Positions 16,728 through 25,435 are shown, counted from the stretch's first letter. The stretch: DNA of 25,875 bases from an uncultured Rikenellaceae bacterium (GCA_947054185.1 CAMRVW010000009.1:1-25875); one strand, 5' to 3'. The notes: a model not told the origin generated them from the letters alone. A program made the numbers and translations.

Positions 16728-16945
16728 TTGAACCCCACGCACGGGTGCCGGGGTGTTAAGGGGGTGTAAATGGTGGTTTCACAAGGGGATGGTGTAAGGG
16801 GGCTTCGTCAGGGTGGCTTTTCGGTAATGGGCGGGCGGTTAAGACGGTCTCTTACCGTGGGGCTGTGCCGTGGTTTTTAAAGGAGCCGCCGGCGATGGTT
16901 TTGTCTTTTGATATCTTCCGCTGAAGATAATAAAAAGTTATTGCG
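16728..16945 (+). other. sufD-sufS spacer, G/T-rich
   Basis: About 218 bp without a gene. It is strongly G-rich on the plus strand and contains recurring GGTGTTAAG, GGTGTAAA, GGTGTAAGG and GGTGGCTTTT blocks in loose succession (16748-16835). A short hairpin, TATCTTC/GAAGATA with a 4-nt loop (16912-16929), lies just before the sufS start. No consensus promoter is evident. Confidence 0.4.
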
Positions 16946-18160
16946 ATGTTCGATGTAAATAAGATAAGGAGAGATTTTCCGCTGTTGGGTGCCGAGGTCT
17001 ATGGCAAGCCGTTGGCATATCTCGACAACGGAGCCACCGCCCAGAAGCCCGAGGCTGTGTTGAAGGCCATGGACGACATATATCGGTGCGGCAATGCCAA
17101 CATACACCGCGGCACTCACCATATGAGCAACCTTGTCACCACCCTCTATGAGGAGGCTCGGCAGAGTGTGGCCCGTTTCATAGGGGCGCCCGATCCTGCC
17201 ACGGTGATATTCACCCCGGGGGCCACGGCCTCGCTCAATGCGGTGGCGGCCTCTTACGGCAGTATGGTTGTCGGCCGTGACGACGATGTGATAGTGACCT
17301 ATATGGAGCATCATGCCAACATAGTGCCCTGGCAGATGTTATGCCGGCAGAAGGGTGCCCGTCTTCTGGCCGTGCCTCTTACTGCCGACGGCTCGTTGGA
17401 CATGGATGCCTATTCGGACATGCTCTCCGACCGCACCCGTATTGTGGCTGTGACGCAGGCGTCGAACGTGTTGGGCACGATGCCCGACCTGCCGCGCGTG
17501 ATAGAGGCGGCCCACAGGGTGGGTGCGCGCGTGGTGGTCGACGGTTGTCAGGGCGTGGTGCACGGAGGGGTCGATGTGACGGCGCTCGACTGCGATTTTT
17601 ATGCCTTTTCGGGGCACAAGCTTTACGGCCCCACAGGCATAGGGGTGCTTTACGGACGTCGCGAGCTGCTTGAGCAGATGCCTCCCTATATGGGTGGCGG
17701 CGATATGGTCGATACGGTCACTTTCGAGAACACGACCTATGCCGAGTTGCCTCTGAAGTTCGAGGCCGGCACCACCGATTACATAGGAGCCATAGGCTTG
17801 GGGGCGGCGGTGCGTTATCTTGAGGGCATAGACATGAAAGCGGCCCTCGAACACGAGCAGAGCCTTACGCGTTATGCCATGGATAAGCTGTCGACGGTGG
17901 AGGGGCTTGTCATTTACGGCCCTAAGGAGCGGTGCCCCATAGTCTCGTTCAACATAGAGGGAATGCACGGCATGGATGTTGGCATGATACTCGATAAGAT
18001 GGGTGTGGCCGTCCGCACGGGTACCCACTGCGCCCAGCCGCTGATGTCTTTTTACGGCACCAGAGGCATGGTCAGGGCGTCGATGGCCTTTTACAATACG
18101 CACCAGGAGATAGACAGGCTCAAAGAGGCGGTCGATCGTGCAGTCATGATGTTAAAATAG
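16946..18160 (+). CDS. sufS: Cysteine desulfurase SufS
   Basis: This 404-residue PLP enzyme removes sulfur from cysteine to supply SUF assembly. The Schiff-base lysine is Lys225 in FSGHKLYGPTG, the ring-stacking histidine lies in MEHHANIVPW (about 123), and the catalytic cysteine is Cys362 in RTGTHCAQPLM, the group II (SufS/CsdA) arrangement with a short loop. Group II enzymes normally need a SufE- or SufU-type acceptor; none is encoded in this window. It is followed after 8 bp by the thymidylate kinase gene, so both share a transcript. Confidence 0.96.
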   Translation: MFDVNKIRRDFPLLGAEVYGKPLAYLDNGATAQKPEAVLKAMDDIYRCGNANIHRGTHHMSNLVTTLYEEARQSVARFIGAPDPATVIFTPGATASLNAVAASYGSMVVGRDDDVIVTYMEHHANIVPWQMLCRQKGARLLAVPLTADGSLDMDAYSDMLSDRTRIVAVTQASNVLGTMPDLPRVIEAAHRVGARVVVDGCQGVVHGGVDVTALDCDFYAFSGHKLYGPTGIGVLYGRRELLEQMPPYMGGGDMVDTVTFENTTYAELPLKFEAGTTDYIGAIGLGAAVRYLEGIDMKAALEHEQSLTRYAMDKLSTVEGLVIYGPKERCPIVSFNIEGMHGMDVGMILDKMGVAVRTGTHCAQPLMSFYGTRGMVRASMAFYNTHQEIDRLKEAVDRAVMMLK

Positions 18161-18168
18161 GTAATGCT

Positions 18169-18840
18169 ATGTTTGTCGTTATAGAGGGTTTGGATGGTGC
18201 CGGTAAGTCCACGCAGGTGGCTCTTTTGCGCCGGGAGTTTGAGCGTCGCGGCATCGAGACGGAATATATGCACTTTCCGCGCTTCGACGCCTCGGTGTAT
18301 GGCGAGCTGATTGCCCGTTTCCTGCGTGGCGATATGGGTGACTGGGAGAGTGTCGATCCGCAGTTGGCGGCGCTTCTTTATGCCGGTGACCGTCGGTGTG
18401 CCGCCCCGCAGATAGCCCGATGGTTGGAGCAGGGCAGGGCCGTTGTCATAGACCGTTACGTGGCCTCCAACATAGCTTACCAGTGTGCCAAAGAGAGCGA
18501 CAGGGAGCGTAAACGTGCCATGCGCGAATGGATAACAGACTGCGAATATGTGCGTTACGGTATTCCAAAGCCAGATGTGACCCTGTTTCTCGACGTGCCT
18601 TTCGACTTCACCGTAAGCAGGCTTACGAGCCGGCGTCAGGGAGAGGACAGAGACTATCTCGATGGCAAAAGCGACATACACGAGGCATCTTTGTCGTTAC
18701 AGGAGAGGGTAAGAGGTGAATATCTCGACCTTGCCGCCATAGATGACACCATGACGGTGGTGGAGTGCGCCGACTGCCACGGCAATATGTTGCCCGAGGC
18801 GGAGATTTTCGACAAGATATTGCGGCTTGTGTTTCGATAG
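18169..18840 (+). CDS. tmk: Thymidylate kinase (dTMP kinase)
   Basis: This 223-residue kinase phosphorylates dTMP to dTDP with ATP, an essential step in DNA precursor synthesis. The P-loop is GLDGAGKST (7-15), the DRY motif of the family is in VVIDRYVASNIAY, and a LID-like segment follows in RLTSRRQGEDRDYLDG. PKPDVTLFLDVPFD is the expected Walker-B-like strand. The start lies 8 bp after sufS, so it is the last gene of the suf transcript, an arrangement probably of convenience rather than function. Confidence 0.94.
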   Translation: MFVVIEGLDGAGKSTQVALLRREFERRGIETEYMHFPRFDASVYGELIARFLRGDMGDWESVDPQLAALLYAGDRRCAAPQIARWLEQGRAVVIDRYVASNIAYQCAKESDRERKRAMREWITDCEYVRYGIPKPDVTLFLDVPFDFTVSRLTSRRQGEDRDYLDGKSDIHEASLSLQERVRGEYLDLAAIDDTMTVVECADCHGNMLPEAEIFDKILRLVFR

Positions 18841-19094
18841 ATAGATTGCAGCGCTGTGATTCATGCAATGGTGACGGTGATTTTGGAAAGATTTTTCTGA
18901 AGTTTTTGAAGCTTTTGTCTCTGACGACGCCGGATGTCGAGGCGGCGATGTTGTATTGCCCCGGGTGGGGTGAAATCGTCTGGCAGGCTTATAAACAGGG
19001 GCATTGAGGGGGATATTGGCACAGGTCACTTATTGTCTTGTTTTGTTTAATTACTGTGCTGTCCGACTCACCTTGTTGTATTTTATGTTTAAAT
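18841..19094 (+). other. Gene-free region after tmk
   Basis: I see no gene, no clear terminator and no known RNA here. Minor features are ATTGCA/TGCAAT arms around a 13-nt loop (near 18844-18868) and a short direct repeat GAAGTTTTTGAAGCTTTTG (near 18899-18917). Open frames overlapping the region are continuations of shadow frames of tmk. Confidence 0.35.
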
Positions 19095-19125
19095 TTTGAT
19101 TTCTGCTTTAAAGTATTTACCTTTA
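19095..19125 (+). promoter_or_regulatory. Promoter of the S24 regulator gene
   Basis: TTTG (19095-19098), 19 bp, then TACCTTTA (19118-19125), one base off TAnnTTTG. The predicted start near 19132 gives a leader of about 57 nt before ATG 19189. Confidence 0.6.
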
Positions 19126-19188
19126 CGAAACGAACGACACATGTCGAGGGCCTGATAAGGCTATTTGTATAACTTTAAAACAGATTGT

Positions 19189-19857
19189 ATGCCTCTTAAC
19201 GAGAGATTGCGAGACTTGCGTAAAGCACTCAATTACACGCAGGAGAAGATGGGGGATATTTGCGGGATAAAGAAGAGTGCATACTCCATGATTGAAAACG
19301 GGCATACGCATTTGTCCAAGCGTAATTTGCAGACGTTGCTCGACACGCTCGACGTCAACGAGACGTGGTTGCTGAGCGGCGAGGGCGACATGTTTCACTC
19401 CAAGCGTGCCATATATGAAGATGCCGACAAGATAAAGGCGGCGCGCAAGGAGATGAAAATGGTGCCTGTGTTCAGTATGGATATTGTCGGGCATGATATT
19501 ACCAATGGCCGCGAGTCGGTCAACTATATTCAGAAATATCTGCCGTTTGTCGGCGCCGGGGTGGACGATGTGGCCACGGTGGTGTCGGGCAACAGCATGG
19601 CGCCTATGCTCCCTGCCGGTTCGGTGGTGTTGTTGCGGCAGGTGACGTGTTGGCAGAGCTTCATAGAGTTCGGGCAGACATATCTGATAGTGCTCAACGA
19701 CGGTCGCCGCTTTGTGCGCGAGGTGCGCCGCCATGAAGACCCCGAGAAATTTACACTCCATTCCAAAAGCGAGTCGTATGAGTCGAGCGAGTTGCCCATA
19801 AGGATGATTGTCGATATGTTTCTGATAAGGGCGGTATATTACGAGATGACTGTTTAG
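19189..19857 (+). CDS. HTH (XRE) plus S24/LexA-like regulator
   Basis: This 222-residue protein joins an N-terminal XRE helix-turn-helix (about 1-62: LNERLRDLRKALNYTQEKMG, then KKSAYSMIENG) to a C-terminal S24 peptidase-like domain (about 92-222). The domain holds the nucleophile motif VSGNSMAPMLPAGS with Ser136. The general-base lysine expected in the following strand is Arg177 in RRFVREV, and the Ala-Gly or Cys-Gly self-cleavage site expected before Ser136 is not visible (nearest is IVGHD). It may therefore bind DNA without RecA-stimulated cleavage. ATG 19189 is preferred over TTG 19165. No prophage genes surround it; a palindrome cluster lies 80-140 bp downstream. Target genes are unknown. 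Confidence 0.82.
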   Translation: MPLNERLRDLRKALNYTQEKMGDICGIKKSAYSMIENGHTHLSKRNLQTLLDTLDVNETWLLSGEGDMFHSKRAIYEDADKIKAARKEMKMVPVFSMDIVGHDITNGRESVNYIQKYLPFVGAGVDDVATVVSGNSMAPMLPAGSVVLLRQVTCWQSFIEFGQTYLIVLNDGRRFVREVRRHEDPEKFTLHSKSESYESSELPIRMIVDMFLIRAVYYEMTV

Positions 19858-19879
19858 CGGTTATTTCGTTCGGGTTGTT

Positions 19880-19925
19880 AAAAGCCGGTTTGGAAGTCCG
19901 TTTCCAGGCCGGCTTTGATTTTGTC
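19880..19925 (+). terminator. Terminator of the S24 regulator gene
   Basis: AAAGCCGG (19881-19888) pairs with CCGGCTTT (19909-19916), and inside it TGGAA pairs with TTCCA. The T-rich tail GATTTTG follows. It ends the regulator transcript 23 bp after its stop codon. Confidence 0.8.
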
Positions 19926-19934
19926 TGTGATTTT

Positions 19935-19997
19935 GTAACGATATTTATGGTCAGATCGTAACGATCGTTACTGTAAGCATTACTTTAGGTAAGCGGG
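19935..19997. promoter_or_regulatory. Cluster of GTAAC/GTAAG palindromes (candidate operator)
   Basis: The perfect 14-bp palindrome GTAACGATCGTTAC lies at 19958-19971. A half-copy GTAACGAT lies at 19935-19942, 23 bp upstream. GTAAGCATTAC, a palindrome around three central bases, lies at 19973-19983, and GGTAAGC follows at about 19988-19994. Such clustering suggests a dimeric repressor or activator site. It sits between the S24 regulator and the ABC import operon; which protein binds is unknown. Confidence 0.5.
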
Positions 19998-20218
19998 GCT
20001 AAATTGTTTGTAATTAGCCTGTTGGTGCTGTCTAACTAAAGTGATGCTTTAACTGTTCGATTGTATGGTGGCGTTATGGTTTCAGAGGCTTTTCGGGTGT
20101 GTTTTTTTGTAATTTCTTGTAAGAAGATATTTTGGACATGTTTTAGGGGGTGGTGTGTTACAGCCGATGGAGTCTGTTGCGGCGACTCTTTTAACAAAGT
20201 GTGCAGTTGAGGTCGGAG
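19998..20218 (+). other. Long upstream region of the ABC import operon
   Basis: This gene-free stretch separates the palindrome cluster from the promoter at 20219-20249. It includes TAAAG/CTTTA arms around 5 nt (near 20037-20052). I looked for cobalamin-riboswitch hallmarks and saw none, and the predicted transcription start near 20256 would leave no room for a riboswitch. No open frame is credible. Confidence 0.35.
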
Positions 20219-20249
20219 GTTGAAATTAATGCGGATTTTCGTACATTTG
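20219..20249 (+). promoter_or_regulatory. Promoter of the ABC import operon
   Basis: GTTG (20219-20222), 19 bp, then TACATTTG (20242-20249), an exact TAnnTTTG with a near-consensus -33. The predicted start near 20256 gives a leader of about 14 nt before ATG 20270. Confidence 0.7.
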
Positions 20250-20269
20250 CGGTGTAAGACCTTTAGGAT

Positions 20270-21373
20270 ATGAAACGGTTGTTTTTATTTGTGTCGCTTG
20301 CGTTGGCAGGGTGCGGGCATGACCAGGGGGTGGTTTGCGGCGAGCCTTTGACCACTATATCGCATGCCAGGGGTTTCACGCTCGAAGGGTTTGACGGTTA
20401 CACCGTTGCCCGTGTGCGTAACCCGTGGGATACTGCGCGCATACTTCACACCTATATATTGATACCGCGAGACTCTGTCGTGCCGGACGATATTCCCTCA
20501 GGAGATATTGTGCGTGTGCCGGTTGGGAGGGCGGTGCTCTCGAGCGGGGTGCATTGTGCGTTGGCGGAGGCTTTGGGGTGTGCCGGTGCGGTGCGCGGGG
20601 TGTGCGACCCCGGCTATGTGTCGCTGCCTTTCGTGCGTGAGGGTGTGGCTTCGGGCACGATAGCCGATGTGGGCAAAGCCTCGCAGCCGGACATAGAGCG
20701 GCTTCTGGACTTGCAGGCCGATATCATAGTCATGTCGCCATTCGGCGGAGGCGGTTACGGCTCCTTGGATAAGGCGGGGGTGCCGGTGGTGGAGTGCGCC
20801 TCTTACATGGAGTCTGAGCCGTTGGGGCAGAGCGAGTGGATTAAGTTTCACGCCGCCTTTTACGGTCGTCTTGACGTGGCCGACTCGCTGTTTGAGTCTA
20901 TGCGCGAGCGTTACGACTCGGTGGCGTCGCTTGCGGCGTCATATGGCGAGCGTCCCGTGGTGCTGTCGGAGCGTCGCACGGGTCAGGTGTGGTATGTCCC
21001 GGGGGGTGGAAGCTATGCCGCCGCCCTGTATCGTGATGCCGCAACCGATTATCCGTGGAGTGACGACACATCTGCCGGCTCGTTGTCGTTGAGTTTCGAG
21101 CAGGTGGCCCAACGTGCCTCCGATGCCGACGTGTGGTTTATACGATATCACGACCCGGCGGCCGACCTGACATACGGGCGACTTGGAGAGGAGTATGAAT
21201 TGTATTCCCTGTTTCGTCCGTTCGTCGAGCGTCGCATATTTGCATGCAACACGGCTCGGGTGCCATATTACGAGACGGCCATACTGAATCCCGACAAGGT
21301 GTTGTCTGACATCGTCACGATAGCGCATTCGGATGGCGGGCCGTTGTTTTATTACTCTCCCATGAAGCGGTGA
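20270..21373 (+). CDS. ABC importer substrate-binding lipoprotein (BtuF/FepB type)
   Basis: This 367-residue protein carries a lipoprotein signal with lipobox LALAGC (Cys15), so it is anchored in the periplasm. It is a class III periplasmic binding protein for corrinoid or ferric-chelate-type ligands. Features include IADVGKASQPDIERLLDLQADIIV, the usual 'site of ligand-binding lobe 1' pattern, and VVECASYMES in the linker region. The gene heads an operon with a FecCD permease and ATPase (gap of 1 bp to the permease). There is no TonB-dependent receptor in the window, so the ligand (cobalamin, haem, siderophore) cannot be decided from context. Confidence 0.85.
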   Translation: MKRLFLFVSLALAGCGHDQGVVCGEPLTTISHARGFTLEGFDGYTVARVRNPWDTARILHTYILIPRDSVVPDDIPSGDIVRVPVGRAVLSSGVHCALAEALGCAGAVRGVCDPGYVSLPFVREGVASGTIADVGKASQPDIERLLDLQADIIVMSPFGGGGYGSLDKAGVPVVECASYMESEPLGQSEWIKFHAAFYGRLDVADSLFESMRERYDSVASLAASYGERPVVLSERRTGQVWYVPGGGSYAAALYRDAATDYPWSDDTSAGSLSLSFEQVAQRASDADVWFIRYHDPAADLTYGRLGEEYELYSLFRPFVERRIFACNTARVPYYETAILNPDKVLSDIVTIAHSDGGPLFYYSPMKR

Positions 21374-21374
21374 C

Positions 21375-22388
21375 ATGAGGGTTTCGGTTATATACATAAC
21401 AGTGTCGGCGGCCATTGTGGCGTTGGTGGCCTTGAACCTTGCCGCAGGATCGGTGGAGATACCTCTCTCGCAGGTGTGGGCGTCGCTTACGGGTGGAGAT
21501 GTCGAGAGCCGGGTGTGGCACACCATTGTGGTGCGGTCGCGTCTGCCTCAGGCTTTGACCGCGCTTATGGCGGGGGCTTCGTTGGCGTGTTGCGGCCTTT
21601 TGTTGCAGACGCTGTTTGCCAATCCGTTGGCCGATCCTGCCATATTGGGAGTCAGCTCGGGGGCCTCGTTGGGGGTTGCCTTGGTGATGTTCGCATGGGG
21701 AGGTGCTGTCGGCACGGCGGCATCGACGCTGACGGTGGTGGGAGGCGCCTTTGTGGGGGCGTTGGCGGTGTTGGCCGTGATAATAGCCTTTGCATCGACC
21801 GTAAGGAGCGGTGTCATGTTGCTGGTGGTGGGTTTGATGGTCGGTTATATGGCCTCGTCGGCGGTGTCGTTGTTGAGCTTCATGGGGGCGGCCGACAGTG
21901 TCAAGATGTTTGCTGTGTGGGGCATGGGCGACTTCAGCAGCGTATCTCTGTCGCGTCTGCCATGGTTTGCCGTAATGACGGCGGCGGGGCTCTTATGGAG
22001 TCTGATGTTGATGAAGCCCTTGAATGCCATGCTGTTGGGTGAGCGTTATTGCCGTAACTTAGGCGTGGGTTTGGGACGCATGAGGGTGGCGGTGTTGCTT
22101 CTGACGGGGGGGCTCACGGCGGTGGTGACGGCCTTTTGCGGGCCTGTGTCGTTTCTGGGGTTGGCGGTGCCTCATGTGGCCAGACTGGCGACGGGAAGTT
22201 CCAACCATCAGGTGCTAATGCCGTTGGTTATGATGATGGGGGCGGCGGCGGCCCTTTTATGCAACCTTATGACCGTGACGTTGGATGCCTCGGGGGTGTT
22301 GCCTTTGAATGTGGTGACACCGCTGTTGGGGGCGCCCGTGATAATATATGTGATTGTCAACAAACGTAAGATACCCTATTTCAATTGA
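21375..22388 (+). CDS. FecCD-family ABC permease (BtuC/FepD type)
   Basis: This 337-residue inner-membrane permease has about nine to ten hydrophobic segments. Family signatures include RLPQALTALMAGASLACCGLLLQ with NPLADPAILGVSSGASLG (about residues 55-100) and FCGPVSFLGLAVPHVAR (about 255-270), the region that contacts the ATPase. The last part, GVLPLNVVTPLLGAPVI, is also typical. It starts 1 bp after the binding-protein stop and its stop codon overlaps the ATPase start (TGATG), so translation of the set is coupled. Confidence 0.95.
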   Translation: MRVSVIYITVSAAIVALVALNLAAGSVEIPLSQVWASLTGGDVESRVWHTIVVRSRLPQALTALMAGASLACCGLLLQTLFANPLADPAILGVSSGASLGVALVMFAWGGAVGTAASTLTVVGGAFVGALAVLAVIIAFASTVRSGVMLLVVGLMVGYMASSAVSLLSFMGAADSVKMFAVWGMGDFSSVSLSRLPWFAVMTAAGLLWSLMLMKPLNAMLLGERYCRNLGVGLGRMRVAVLLLTGGLTAVVTAFCGPVSFLGLAVPHVARLATGSSNHQVLMPLVMMMGAAAALLCNLMTVTLDASGVLPLNVVTPLLGAPVIIYVIVNKRKIPYFN

Positions 22389-23140
22389 TGGATTTGTCTG
22401 ATAAACACCCTGTTGTGGAGTGCCGTGGTCTGGCTTTGGGTTATGACCGCTCGGTGCCTCTGTATCGTGGTCTCGATCTTGAGTTGAGGCGCGGTGAGGT
22501 GGTCTCTCTGTTGGGGGTGAACGGCTCGGGCAAGTCGACCCTTATAAAGACGCTTTGCGGATTTATGGCTCCTGCGGGGGGTGAGGTGGTGATAGAGGGG
22601 CGGCCTGTCTCCTGTTATTCGCGGGCGGAGCTGGCGCGCATAATAGGGGTGGTGCTTACCGACAGGAGTGTTGACGGCGGACTGACCGTTTACGACACTG
22701 TCGCCTTGGGGCGTTATCAGTACACCGATTTTTTCGGTCGTCTGTCAGATGATGACCGTGCCGTGATAGAAGAGGCTCTCGACGAGGTGGGCATCGCATC
22801 CAAGCGCGACTGTTACATAGCCCGCATGAGTGACGGCGAACGTCAGAAGGTGTTTATAGCCAAGGCATTGGCCCAAGATTGTCCTGTGATAGTGCTTGAC
22901 GAGCCGACAGCTTTCCTTGATGCCAGGGCCAAGATAGGCACCATGAAGATGTTGGGCGATATAGCTCGCAATAGTGGTCGTGCCATACTCTTGTCGACTC
23001 ACGACCTGTCGTTGGCCGTGCGTTTCAGCGACAGGTTGTGGGTGCTCGATCCCGAGGCAGGCATGTTGTGCGGGTCGGTCGATGAGGTATTGCAACGTGG
23101 CGGGCTCAGGTGCATTGTGGGTGATGAGGAGCTGTTTTAG
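22388..23140 (+). CDS. ABC importer ATPase (BtuD/FecE type)
   Basis: This 250-residue ATPase powers the importer. I start it at ATG 22388, overlapping the permease stop by one base; a TTG one codon earlier is possible but unlikely. Walker A is GVNGSGKST (43-51), the signature is MSDGERQKV (147-155) in place of the common LSGGQ, Walker B is VIVLDEPTAFLD (167-178), and the H-loop is STHDLS. Last gene of the import operon; a hairpin terminator lies at 23254-23293. Confidence 0.95.
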   Translation: MDLSDKHPVVECRGLALGYDRSVPLYRGLDLELRRGEVVSLLGVNGSGKSTLIKTLCGFMAPAGGEVVIEGRPVSCYSRAELARIIGVVLTDRSVDGGLTVYDTVALGRYQYTDFFGRLSDDDRAVIEEALDEVGIASKRDCYIARMSDGERQKVFIAKALAQDCPVIVLDEPTAFLDARAKIGTMKMLGDIARNSGRAILLSTHDLSLAVRFSDRLWVLDPEAGMLCGSVDEVLQRGGLRCIVGDEELF

Positions 23141-23253
23141 CCATTCTGTTGTGGCGGTGTGTGGTTTTAGGGGTGACTTTTAAAGAGGATGGCTTTTGTG
23201 GGATGCGGTTTTGAGGAGTGATTTTGAAATGGGTGGTTTTTAAGACATGTAAT
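23141..23253 (+). repeat. G/T-rich spacer with loosely periodic T-tracts
   Basis: About 110 bp holds six GGTTTT-, GACTTTT-, GGCTTTT- or GATTTT-type blocks beginning at 23163, 23175, 23191, 23207, 23220 and 23235, spaced 12-16 bp. It resembles the spacers after sufB and sufD in style but is not a copy of them. No coding potential. Confidence 0.4.
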
Positions 23254-23300
23254 AGTGCGGTCCGTTTTGCTTGATGGCAGAACGGACCGCACTGTTTTGT
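23254..23300 (+). terminator. Terminator of the ABC import operon
   Basis: A 17-bp stem with one wobble joins AGTGCGGTCCGTTTTGC (23254-23270) and GCAGAACGGACCGCACT (23277-23293) around a 6-nt loop. The plus-strand tail GTTTTGT follows. The minus-strand tail is not T-rich, so it serves mainly the import operon, though it lies between convergent genes. Confidence 0.85.
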
Positions 23301-23318
23301 ATGTTGTTTTCAGCGTTT

Positions 23319-25334
23319 TTACTCTGTCTCGCGTTCCAGCACCAGGGCGGCGCGGTTGATGTTGTAAATCTTGATATAGGGGCGGTCGTTGGCGTCGCGC
23401 GACGAGAAGAAACGCTGCCCTTCGCTTATGCGTCCGAAGCCGCCGAAGCGTGTGTCGTCGGAGTTGAGCACTATGCGGTATGTGCCGTCGCAGGGTACCG
23501 GCACCTCATAGTCGGGAACGGAGCGTTCGGGGTGGAAGTTGAAGACGAAGAGCAGGTTGTGGTGGCTGTATGCCAGCGTCTTGCATCCCACATCGGCCTT
23601 GTGGAGCCATGAGTAATCATTGGCCAGGAGGTCGTGTTTCCTTATCAGCTCTATCATGGCTTTGTCGAAATTTTCCAGATCGCCGTACATGAGGTTGGCA
23701 TCGTGCACGAGCGACCATTGGCGCCGTGCATGCTCATAGCTGAAGTTGTTGCCCTCGCGCGGGAAGTCTATCCATTCGGGGTGGCCGAACTCGTTGCCCA
23801 TGAAGCATAGATAGCCCTGGGCGGTGACAGTGGCTGTGATAAGGCGTATCATCTTGTGGAGGGCGATGCCCCTGTCGACGCTGAGGTTGTGGTGGCCGCG
23901 GTGCATCGAATAATACATCTCCTTATCCATGAGGCGGAAAGCGATCGTCTTGTCGCCCACCATGGCCTGGTCGTGCGACTCGGCGTATGATATGGTCTTG
24001 ACCCATGGAAGCCTGTTGGAGAGCGAGTGCCACATCTCGAATATGTCCCAGTCGTCGTCGGGTACATCTTCCAGCAGCTTGATCCAGTAATCGGGGGTGG
24101 CCATGGCAAGCCGGTAATCGAATCCCGTGCCTCCCTCTCCGGTTGGCACCGTCATGCCCGGCATGCCGCTGACATCTTCGGCGATGGTGATGGCCGAGGG
24201 GTTGAGCTTGTGTATAAGTTCATTGGCCAGTGACAGATAGCATATCGCATCTTCATTGACGCCGTCGCCGAAGAAGCTGTCGTAACTGCCGAAGTCGATG
24301 TATCCGTGGTGGTGGTATATCATGGAGGTGACGCCGTCGAAGCGGAAGCCGTCGAAGTGGTACTCCTCCATCCAGTATTTGATGTTGGAGAGCAGGAAGT
24401 GTTCCACCTCGCTCTTGCCGTAATCGAAGTTCATGGAGTCCCAATAGGGTTGGCGGCCCGCCTCGCCCGCGGGGCTATAGTGGTGGTCGGTGCCGTCGAG
24501 GCCGTTAAGCCCTTCGTTGAAGTTTTTGATGTAATGGGAGTGTACAAGGTCCATGACAACGGCGATGCCCTCTTTGTGCGCCTCTCGTATAAGCGTCTTG
24601 AGCTCTTCGGGGGTGCCGAAGCGTGACGAGGGGGCGAAGAGGTTGGAGACATGATAACCGAAGCTGCCATAGTATGGGTGTTCGGCGATGGCCATGAGTT
24701 GTATGGTGTTGTAACCAAGCTCTTTGATGCGAGGTATGATGTCGCGGGTAAACTGACGGTAAAGTCCCACCCGTTCCTGCTCTTGCGCCATGCCCACATG
24801 GCATTCGTATATCAGCGGCGAGCCTATCGCTGACATGTCGAACCTGTCGCCCTGCCAGTCGAACGGCTCGCCAACCCACACCTGGGCAGAGAAATCGTGA
24901 GTCAGAGGCTCTTCTATCGCCCGCATGGTGTATGCCGGCAGTCGCTCGTGCCATCCGTTGTCGCCGTCGACACCTATCTTATAGCGCACCCCGTGTTTTA
25001 TGCGGTCGCCCCATTCGCTGTCAGGGAAGAAGCGTGACCACACACCCCGTTCGTCGCGGCTGAGGGGAAGTTCGTCGTGGCGCCATTCGTTGAAGTCGCC
25101 GAAGATGCTTACATAGTGCGCTCCCGGGGCCCACTCTCTGAACCACCACCCGCCGGCCGTATCGTCGTGGGTAAGTCCGAAATATTTGTGTCCGTTGGCA
25201 TAGTCGACAATGCTGCCAGCCCCTTGTTCTATCTCGGCAAGGCGGTTTGTGAATCGCTCGTGGCGCCATATTATCTTGTCCGCAACAGGCTGCAACCAGC
25301 CGTCGCGCTCTATGATGGGAAGGGTGGTGTTCAT
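23319..25334 (-). CDS. glgB: 1,4-alpha-glucan branching enzyme
   Basis: This 671-residue enzyme makes alpha-1,6 branches in glycogen. An N-terminal CBM48-like domain (about 50-155, with FREWAPGAHYVSIFGDFNEW) is followed by a GH13 catalytic barrel (about 170-570) and a C-terminal beta domain (about 575-671). Catalytic residues are Asp333 (nucleophile, FDGFRFDGV), Glu386 (acid/base, ITIAEDVSG) and Asp455 (AESHDQAMVG). The first conserved region is VVMDLVHSH (259-267). Sequence style and length match the eukaryote-like GH13_8 branching enzymes found in many Bacteroidota rather than the E. coli GlgB. It is monocistronic, with a candidate -7 element TATATTTA at 25358-25365. No other glycogen genes are adjacent. 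Confidence 0.95.
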   Translation of the reverse strand: MNTTLPIIERDGWLQPVADKIIWRHERFTNRLAEIEQGAGSIVDYANGHKYFGLTHDDTAGGWWFREWAPGAHYVSIFGDFNEWRHDELPLSRDERGVWSRFFPDSEWGDRIKHGVRYKIGVDGDNGWHERLPAYTMRAIEEPLTHDFSAQVWVGEPFDWQGDRFDMSAIGSPLIYECHVGMAQEQERVGLYRQFTRDIIPRIKELGYNTIQLMAIAEHPYYGSFGYHVSNLFAPSSRFGTPEELKTLIREAHKEGIAVVMDLVHSHYIKNFNEGLNGLDGTDHHYSPAGEAGRQPYWDSMNFDYGKSEVEHFLLSNIKYWMEEYHFDGFRFDGVTSMIYHHHGYIDFGSYDSFFGDGVNEDAICYLSLANELIHKLNPSAITIAEDVSGMPGMTVPTGEGGTGFDYRLAMATPDYWIKLLEDVPDDDWDIFEMWHSLSNRLPWVKTISYAESHDQAMVGDKTIAFRLMDKEMYYSMHRGHHNLSVDRGIALHKMIRLITATVTAQGYLCFMGNEFGHPEWIDFPREGNNFSYEHARRQWSLVHDANLMYGDLENFDKAMIELIRKHDLLANDYSWLHKADVGCKTLAYSHHNLLFVFNFHPERSVPDYEVPVPCDGTYRIVLNSDDTRFGGFGRISEGQRFFSSRDANDRPYIKIYNINRAALVLERETE

Positions 25335-25357
25335 AACTTTTACATTTTGATTTTCGA

Positions 25358-25365
25358 TAAATATA
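25358..25365 (-). promoter_or_regulatory. Possible -7 element of glgB
   Basis: On the minus strand this reads TATATTTA, one base off TAnnTTTG, and would give a leader of about 20 nt. No TTTG is found at the -33 position. Confidence 0.35.
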
Positions 25366-25435
25366 CGAAAAATTTTTATGCCTTGTTACCGCATAAGCGA
25401 AAAAACTCGCCGGCAGCGGCGTTTATATTGCGGGT

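Noticed and set aside
19189..19857. Prophage repressor marking a prophage
   Set aside because: No integrase, structural or lysis genes or attachment repeats are seen nearby.
19858..20269. Cobalamin riboswitch before the import operon
   Set aside because: No B12-box-like sequence was found, and the predicted transcription start leaves a leader of only about 14 nt.
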